A stretch of DNA of 10,896 nt from assembly GCA_017466495.1 (NCBI GenBank), contig JAFTUB010000196.1, positions 1 to 10,896 on the forward strand, in the 5' to 3' direction. Of the stretch, positions 7,667 through 10,896 are shown piece by piece; positions within the stretch are counted from its first letter, which is position 1; every line of letters starts with the position of its first letter. The DNA is from Clostridia bacterium. GTDB taxonomy: Bacteria > Bacillota > Clostridia > Oscillospirales > CAG-272. The position numbers were made by a program, and so were the translations under genes. A model generated the notes under the pieces. The model ran no database searches and was not told where the DNA came from. It saw only the letters and a program-made list of their open reading frames with translations.

Positions 7667-8139
7667 GGCGTTTCCTCCTCCCGCGTCTGCCAAGCCTCGT
7701 CCAGCACGCTTTGGGCAAAGGCAAGGCCGCCCAGCCGTTCATCCAGTTCGATCCGCTCCCAATCGGAGGCAAGCTCCCGCTTGGCCCTCAGATCGGCGGT
7801 GAGGACATCGATGTGGGCGCACAGCCCGCAGTATAGGCCCGATTCGGGGGTTCCGTCATAGCGGGCAAGATGCGCGGGGGCGTTCTGCAGGATCTCGTCA
7901 AAGGGCGGGAGCAGGTGATGGGTGGCCGAAAGATCCTGCCGTTTCTGCCCACGACGGTTGTTTTGCAGTGCGCACAGCACGGATGACACTGCGGCGTAGC
8001 GAAGATGGGCGCATTTGTACTCGATAAAACGCAGTTTTTTCTCGTCTTTATCTTGATCAAGCCGGTCGGTAAAGCGGCAGAGACGGCCGCATTCTTCGGT
8101 GAGTATCCGGTGGGCGTGAGTGTAAAAGTTTGTACTCAT
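7663..8139 (-). CDS. Uncharacterised Cys-containing helical protein, operon gene 2
   Basis: 158 residues; no family recognised. ATG at 8139 is preceded at 5 bases by GAGGAGGTG (8153-8145). It overlaps the gene before by ATGA (8136-8139) and the gene after by GTGA (7663-7666), so the three are translated as a unit. It looks soluble and mainly helical, with no signal peptide or membrane segment. Six cysteines: ECGRLC (Cys17, Cys21), Cys43, Cys56 and YCGLCAH (Cys104, Cys107); histidines lie near several (His8, His10, His45, His109). That pattern could bind a metal or form redox pairs, but this is only a suggestion. The frame is supported by the overlaps and ribosome binding site rather than by homology. 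Confidence 0.75.
   Translation of the reverse strand: MSTNFYTHAHRILTEECGRLCRFTDRLDQDKDEKKLRFIEYKCAHLRYAAVSSVLCALQNNRRGQKRQDLSATHHLLPPFDEILQNAPAHLARYDGTPESGLYCGLCAHIDVLTADLRAKRELASDWERIELDERLGGLAFAQSVLDEAWQTREEETP
7674..7682 (-). promoter_or_regulatory. Ribosome binding site deciding the GTG start of the ArsR/DUF2087 gene
   Basis: GGGAGGAGG on the minus strand, 7 bases before GTG at 7666. It lies inside the end of the upstream gene and inside the longer ATG-start reading frame. This supports the GTG start and tight translational coupling. Confidence 0.8.
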
Positions 8140-8639
8140 GGATTCACCTCCTCAAACAGATGGGGGAAGACGTTGTGTTCGGTGCGCCATGCCTCCCAGG
8201 CGGCGAACATGGCCTCTGCCGCACCGATCTTGATCTTGCTCTCGAAAGCGCGGCGGGTGTCTCCGCTTTCCTCTGCGGCAGCGAGCTCAGTCCGCTGCTG
8301 TCCCAGCCACTGATCGCGGATAAACAGCTCGGCCTGCACTGCGGCCAAGAATCGGGGCTTTTCCTCCTCTTCCAGACCGTGGTAGATCTGCTGAAGGCGG
8401 GGATATCGGGGCAGCAGCCGCTCTACCACGGGACGGCGGATTTCGATCCAATGGTCTCGGGATGCCGCATTGAAGAGCAGCCCCGCATTGCCGCAGAAGG
8501 TGTATATCCCCAGCTCCAGCTGGATGGCCTTGCGCTCGGTGGGGGCATCCTCGTGAAGGGCGGCCAGCTTTTTCTTGCAGGCGGCGCATTGTTCACGGGT
8601 CAGGGCGACCATCGCCGCATCAATTTCCGAATATGTCAT
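8136..8639 (-). CDS. Uncharacterised helical protein with CxxC, operon gene 1
   Basis: 167 residues; no family recognised. A GTG at 8669 would extend it by 10 codons, but the predicted transcription start is at about 8669, and ATG at 8639 has GAGAGGAG (8654-8647) at 7 bases, so ATG is chosen. It looks soluble and helical, rich in Glu, Ala and Arg. REQCAACKK (Cys18, Cys21) near the N-terminus is the only clear motif; a third Cys is at 49. The segments LELGIYTFCGNAGLLFN and AFESKIKIGAAEAMFAAWEAW are distinctive. It is the first gene after the promoter and ends in an ATGA overlap with the next gene. Role unknown; encoded with two regulators, it may be a stress or effector protein under their control. 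Confidence 0.75.
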   Translation of the reverse strand: MTYSEIDAAMVALTREQCAACKKKLAALHEDAPTERKAIQLELGIYTFCGNAGLLFNAASRDHWIEIRRPVVERLLPRYPRLQQIYHGLEEEEKPRFLAAVQAELFIRDQWLGQQRTELAAAEESGDTRRAFESKIKIGAAEAMFAAWEAWRTEHNVFPHLFEEVNP

Positions 8640-8646
8640 GGTTGTT

Positions 8647-8654
8647 CTCCTCTC
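8647..8654 (-). promoter_or_regulatory. Ribosome binding site of minus-strand operon gene 1
   Basis: GAGAGGAG on the minus strand, 7 bases before ATG at 8639. It favours that ATG over the GTG at 8669, which coincides with the expected start of the transcript. Confidence 0.75.
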
Positions 8655-8669
8655 AAGTTTGGTGGCCAC

Positions 8670-8731
8670 AGTGATATTATAGCAATCTAATCACTTTTTG
8701 TCAATAGTGATTTGATCAAATTCTAATCATT
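8670..8731. promoter_or_regulatory. Candidate operator array: two tandem 26-base inverted repeats
   Basis: Unit 1 (8670-8695) starts AGTGAT and ends ATCACT. Unit 2 (8706-8731) starts AGTGAT and ends ATCATT. The units are exactly 36 bases apart and share about 18 of 26 positions, including TCTAATCA at 8686 and 8722. Read outside-in, the four half-sites are AGTGATATTA, AGTGATTAGA, AGTGATTTGA and AATGATTAGA. Unit 1 covers the -10 and most of the spacer; AATCACT/AGTGATT (8689-8695/8706-8712) also flanks the -35. The perfect palindrome TTTGATCAAA lies at 8711-8720. The likely ligand is the ArsR/DUF2087 or Xre protein of the same operon (inference). Confidence 0.65.
8676..8704 (-). promoter_or_regulatory. 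Consensus sigma-A promoter of the minus-strand regulator operon
   Basis: On the minus strand TTGACA (8704-8699), a spacer of exactly 17 bases, then TATAAT (8681-8676): a perfect match to both hexamers. The expected transcript start is near 8669, giving a leader of about 30 bases. Such a strong promoter, overlapped by inverted repeats, points to control by repression. Confidence 0.92.
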
Positions 8732-8746
8732 CTACCAATGGTAGAA
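8730..8746. promoter_or_regulatory. 17-base palindrome between divergent promoters
   Basis: TTCTACCA (8730-8737), one central A, then TGGTAGAA (8739-8746): perfect 8-base arms. It differs in sequence from the AGTGAT half-sites, so it is a candidate site for a second regulator such as the Xre protein. It sits upstream of both divergent promoters. Confidence 0.6.
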
Positions 8747-8787
8747 CAGCGTCCTTGCCCGGGATACCGGAATTTTAACGAATTACC

Positions 8788-8816
8788 TTGAAAAATCCCC
8801 CGGCATATGATATAAT
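8788..8816 (+). promoter_or_regulatory. Sigma-A promoter (extended -10) of the pantothenate kinase gene
   Basis: TTGAAA (8788-8793), 17-base spacer, TATAAT (8811-8816), with TG one base before the -10 (8808-8809). The expected transcript start is near 8823, leaving a leader of about 24 bases that holds the GGGGAGG ribosome binding site (8832-8838). Confidence 0.88.
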
Positions 8817-8846
8817 GAATTATTCCACATTGGGGAGGAATGAAAT

Positions 8847-9698
8847 ATGCACGTTGTAATTGGTATTGATGTGGGGGGGAGCACCACCAAAATTGTGGGA
8901 TTCCGGGAGGAAGCAGGGAAGCGTGAGCTCATTGAGCCCATGTTTGTCCGTGCCACCGACCCCATTACTTCGATATACGGCGCTTTCGGAAAATTCACCT
9001 CCGAGAGCGGCCTTGCACTCTCGGATATTGACCGCGTCATGATCACCGGTGTAGGCTCTACCTATGTGAGCACGCCGCTCTATGGCCTGCGGTGTCTGCG
9101 GGTGCCTGAGTTTTCCTGCGTGGGCAAGGGAGGCATTTATCTCTCGGGCCTTGAGGACACCATTGTGGTCAGCATGGGTACCGGCACGGCCTTCATCCAT
9201 GCCACCAAAGAGGGGCTTTGTGATTACCTCGGCGGCACAGGTGTGGGAGGCGGTACTCTCATCGGCCTGGCCAAGAAAATGCTGGGGATGGACAACATCG
9301 ACCACATCGAACAGCTTTGCGCAGAGGGCGATCTGGCAAAGGTTGACCTGCGGGTCGGAGATATGTCCGACCACGCCCTGTTCCCCGAAATCAATCACGA
9401 TCTGACGGCGTCCAACTTCGGTAAAGTCAGCGACCTGGCCAACCGTCACGACCTCGCCCTGGGCATTGCCAACATGGTCTCCGAGACCATTGCCATGATG
9501 GCCATTTTTGCCGCCCGCAGCTATGGGATTAAGACCATTGTGCTTACCGGAAATCTCACCACCATCAAGCCAGTCCGCGATGTGTTCGATTCTCTGGAGG
9601 CCCACTTCGGCATCCGTTTCGTGGTGCCTGACAAAGCTCAGTTCGGGACCGTCATCGGCGCCGCCCTGAGCCGCGTGGAAGAGGGAAGTGAGATCTGA
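8847..9698 (+). CDS. coaW: Type II pantothenate kinase
   Basis: 283 residues, close to the length of bacterial type II enzymes. ATG is set by GGGGAGG eight bases upstream. It is a member of the Fumble/PanK-II branch of the ASKHA (actin-like) ATPase fold. Motifs: phosphate-1 loop GIDVGGSTTKIVGF (about 5-18); MITGVGSTY; SMGTGTAFI (phosphate-2 loop, about 110-118); LGGTGVGGGTLIGLAKKMLG (about 127-146); and ANMVSETIAMMAIFAAR with the adenosine-side IKTIVLTGNLT. It phosphorylates pantothenate with ATP, the first step of CoA synthesis, in the cytoplasm. Type II enzymes in staphylococci resist CoA feedback; whether this one does is unknown. It is transcribed divergently from the regulator operon and overlaps the GNAT gene by one base. 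Confidence 0.92.
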   Translation: MHVVIGIDVGGSTTKIVGFREEAGKRELIEPMFVRATDPITSIYGAFGKFTSESGLALSDIDRVMITGVGSTYVSTPLYGLRCLRVPEFSCVGKGGIYLSGLEDTIVVSMGTGTAFIHATKEGLCDYLGGTGVGGGTLIGLAKKMLGMDNIDHIEQLCAEGDLAKVDLRVGDMSDHALFPEINHDLTASNFGKVSDLANRHDLALGIANMVSETIAMMAIFAARSYGIKTIVLTGNLTTIKPVRDVFDSLEAHFGIRFVVPDKAQFGTVIGAALSRVEEGSEI

Positions 9699-10174
9699 TG
9701 GACATCCGTGTGCGTCCTGCCGCGGAGGGGGATATGCCCGACCTTGTGCGTCTCTTGGAGCAGGTGGAGCTGGTGCATCACCACGGCCGTCCCGATATTT
9801 TCAAATGCGGAGGACGGAAGTACACCGATGATCAGCTCCGCGCCATCCTGGCCGATCCGATCACCCCGGTGTTGGTGGCGGTGGGAGAGGATGACGGGGT
9901 GCTGGGGTATGCATTCTGCATGTTCAAGCAGTTCACCGAGGATAACATCCTTACCGATATCAAGACCCTCTACCTGGATGATCTCTGCGTGGACGAAACC
10001 TGCCGCGGCCGGCATATTGGCAGCACCCTGTACGATGCGGTGCTGGAGCTGGCAAGGCAGTCAGAGTGCTATAATGTTACCCTCAACGTATGGAGCTGCA
10101 ATCCCTCTGCCATGGCCTTCTACGAGGCCCGCGGCATGAGGCCCCAGAAGGTGGGGATGGAGGTCATTCTCTGA
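9698..10174 (+). CDS. GNAT family N-acetyltransferase
   Basis: 158 residues, a full single GNAT domain. The N-terminus IRVRPAAEGDMPDLVRLLEQ is the usual first strand and helix. Motif A is LYLDDLCVDETCRGRHIGS (about 91-109), with the acetyl-CoA pyrophosphate loop R-G-R-H-I-G, followed by LYDAVLELAR. Motif B is NVTLNVWSCNPSAMAFYEARGM. It transfers acetyl from acetyl-CoA to an amine of unknown identity. Its ATG overlaps the kinase stop (TGATG at 9696-9700), with GAGGGAAG at 9681-9688 as ribosome binding site, so it is co-translated with the CoA synthesis gene. Confidence 0.92.
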   Translation: MDIRVRPAAEGDMPDLVRLLEQVELVHHHGRPDIFKCGGRKYTDDQLRAILADPITPVLVAVGEDDGVLGYAFCMFKQFTEDNILTDIKTLYLDDLCVDETCRGRHIGSTLYDAVLELARQSECYNVTLNVWSCNPSAMAFYEARGMRPQKVGMEVIL

Positions 10175-10179
10175 TTTCC

Positions 10180-10198
10180 CCTCAACCCCGAGTTGAGG
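10180..10198 (+). other. Short hairpin after the GNAT gene
   Basis: CCTCAAC (10180-10186), a 5-base loop, and GTTGAGG (10192-10198) form a 7-pair stem just after the stop at 10174. No run of T follows, so it is at best a weak terminator or a 3' end protector of the message. Confidence 0.45.
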
Positions 10199-10216
10199 AT
10201 GTCGCCGGGCTTTCCC

Positions 10217-10245
10217 TTGACTTTCTCCCCGGCGTATGCTACCAT
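10217..10245 (+). promoter_or_regulatory. Probable promoter of the zinc-ribbon membrane protein gene
   Basis: TTGACT (10217-10222), 17-base spacer, TACCAT (10240-10245), with TG just before the -10 (extended type). The expected start is near 10252, about 38 bases before ATG at 10290. The inverted repeat CGCCGGG (10203-10209)/CCCGGCG (10228-10234) flanks the -35 and may be an operator or chance. Confidence 0.5.
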
Positions 10246-10289
10246 GAAGCCAATATGCGGCATCCCGCCGCAGGAAAGCGAGGAACAAC

Positions 10290-10896
10290 ATGACGGAACA
10301 TACCGGCTTCTCCGGCTATCCGCACCACACGCCTGCCATACGCCGCATCATGCACTGCAGGTTTGCCCTCCGTGCCGGCGGGGCAGTGCTGTGGTTCTTG
10401 GCCTGGACGCTGTTCTGCTTCTTCTGGGGCGCGGAGCATAACGAGTACTTCTCCCGCTTCAACTGGACCCTGCTGGGCGCTCTGATCGGCCTGCTGGGCT
10501 GGCGGATTTTCCGTATCGGCGACCTGCTGCGGGATCGCCCCTTTGAAGGGGTGATTACCGACATTCAGCTGAAATATGTTTATCACTCCGACACTCCTTG
10601 GCTGAGAGCGGCACCGCGAAAAGTACCCCAGGTGACCGCTGAGATTGCCGTGGAAGGGCAGGAGAGCATCCACTACCAATTTCCTGTAAAGGATCCCCAC
10701 CCAAAGCAGTATTACGCCGTGGGGGATCGGGTACGCCACTACCGCGGCCTGCCCTACCCGGAAAAATCCTACAAACCCGAGGAAACGGTAATCTGCGCCG
10801 CTTGCGGCCGCTTCAGCTATATGCTGCACGACCGCTGCGAATTCTGCAAAATGCCGCTTCTCAAAAGCCAAACATCATTAGGAGAGCAAATCATGA
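10290..10896 (+). CDS. Membrane protein with C-terminal four-Cys zinc-ribbon-like motif (3' end missing)
   Basis: ATG at 10290 follows GAGGA (10280-10284) at 5 bases; the frame stays open for 202 complete codons to the right edge. A cytoplasmic-looking N-terminus (about 1-28) is followed by two hydrophobic segments (about 30-47, AVLWFLAWTLFCFFWG; about 58-75, WTLLGALIGLLGWRIFRIG). A soluble beta-rich part (about 82-165) is next: PFEGVITDIQL, VPQVTAEIAVEG, YYAVGDRVRHYRG. Near the end lies CAACGRFSYMLHDRCEFC, a CxxC-x(10)-CxxC knuckle that should bind zinc. The order two-helix hairpin, OB-like beta domain, zinc ribbon resembles small bacterial membrane proteins of unknown function. The last bases contain GGAG and ATG, but in the same frame, so they do not show that a new gene starts there. 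Confidence 0.78.
   Translation, partial: MTEHTGFSGYPHHTPAIRRIMHCRFALRAGGAVLWFLAWTLFCFFWGAEHNEYFSRFNWTLLGALIGLLGWRIFRIGDLLRDRPFEGVITDIQLKYVYHSDTPWLRAAPRKVPQVTAEIAVEGQESIHYQFPVKDPHPKQYYAVGDRVRHYRGLPYPEKSYKPEETVICAACGRFSYMLHDRCEFCKMPLLKSQTSLGEQIM

Noticed and set aside
7136..7693. ATG start at 7693 for the ArsR/DUF2087 gene
   Set aside because: The extra nine residues include a Gly run encoded by the ribosome binding site itself. The GTG at 7666 has ideal spacing and the GTGA overlap.
7022..7861. Plus-strand open frame of 279 codons across the regulator operon
   Set aside because: The minus strand there has two recognisable HTH proteins and overlapping starts with good ribosome binding sites; the plus frame crosses several of them without a domain.
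8136..8669. GTG start at 8669 for minus-strand operon gene 1
   Set aside because: It coincides with the predicted first base of the transcript and has no leader or ribosome binding site.
8820..9605. Minus-strand open frame of 261 codons
   Set aside because: It is opposite the pantothenate kinase, whose ATP-binding motifs are clear; its start region has no ribosome binding site of note.
10239..10871. Minus-strand open frame of 210 codons at the right edge
   Set aside because: The plus strand here has a better frame from 10290 with ribosome binding site, membrane helices and a Cys ribbon. The minus frame has neither.
10881..10895. GGAG plus ATG as the start of a further gene at the right edge
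   Set aside because: The ATG is in frame with the open zinc-ribbon gene, with no stop between, so it cannot be told from an internal Met codon.

Overview
The window reads as chromosomal DNA of a Gram-positive, probably gut-dwelling member of the Clostridia (Oscillospiraceae-like). This is an inference. It rests on strong GGAGG-type ribosome binding sites, a lipoprotein signal with a short lipobox, InlB-type and BspA-type (LRR_5) surface repeats, a type II pantothenate kinase, an ArsR-HTH/DUF2087 regulator, fairly high G+C by eye, and tightly packed genes. No tRNA, rRNA, CRISPR, insertion sequence or phage gene was seen.

Region 1 (1-6929, plus strand) is one putative operon. It holds two tandem paralogous secreted proteins (the first cut by the window edge; the second a lipoprotein), a 72-residue membrane protein, an AlgI/DltB-type MBOAT O-acyltransferase, and a membrane-anchored SGNH protein with a C-terminal leucine-rich tail. 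Gaps are 15-38 bases, each later gene has a good ribosome binding site, and a strong two-way hairpin terminator follows. MBOAT plus SGNH partner is the known logic of envelope or polysaccharide O-acylation (DltB/DltD, AlgI/AlgJ/AlgX, PatA/PatB). The MBOAT would move an acyl group across the membrane and the SGNH proteins would pass it to an extracellular acceptor, or remove it. What is unusual is that all three SGNH domains are fused to repeat modules (InlB-like and LRR_5), in two different domain orders.

Region 2 (6931-8639, minus strand) is a compact four-gene operon. Two unrecognised small helical proteins with CxxC motifs are followed by an ArsR-type HTH/DUF2087 regulator and a small Xre-type regulator. 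The first three genes overlap by 4 bases each (ATGA, GTGA) and the fourth follows after 4 bases. A perfect sigma-A promoter (TTGACA-17-TATAAT) drives it and is embedded in an array of repeated AGTGAT-type half-sites, which suggests autoregulation.

Region 3 (8788-10174, plus strand) runs divergently from region 2, from its own strong extended -10 promoter. It encodes a type II pantothenate kinase (CoA synthesis) and a GNAT acetyltransferase whose start overlaps the kinase stop by 1 base.

Region 4 (10175-10896) has a hairpin, a plausible promoter, and the start of a gene for a two-helix membrane protein with a C-terminal four-cysteine zinc-ribbon-like motif. Its reading frame is still open at the right edge.
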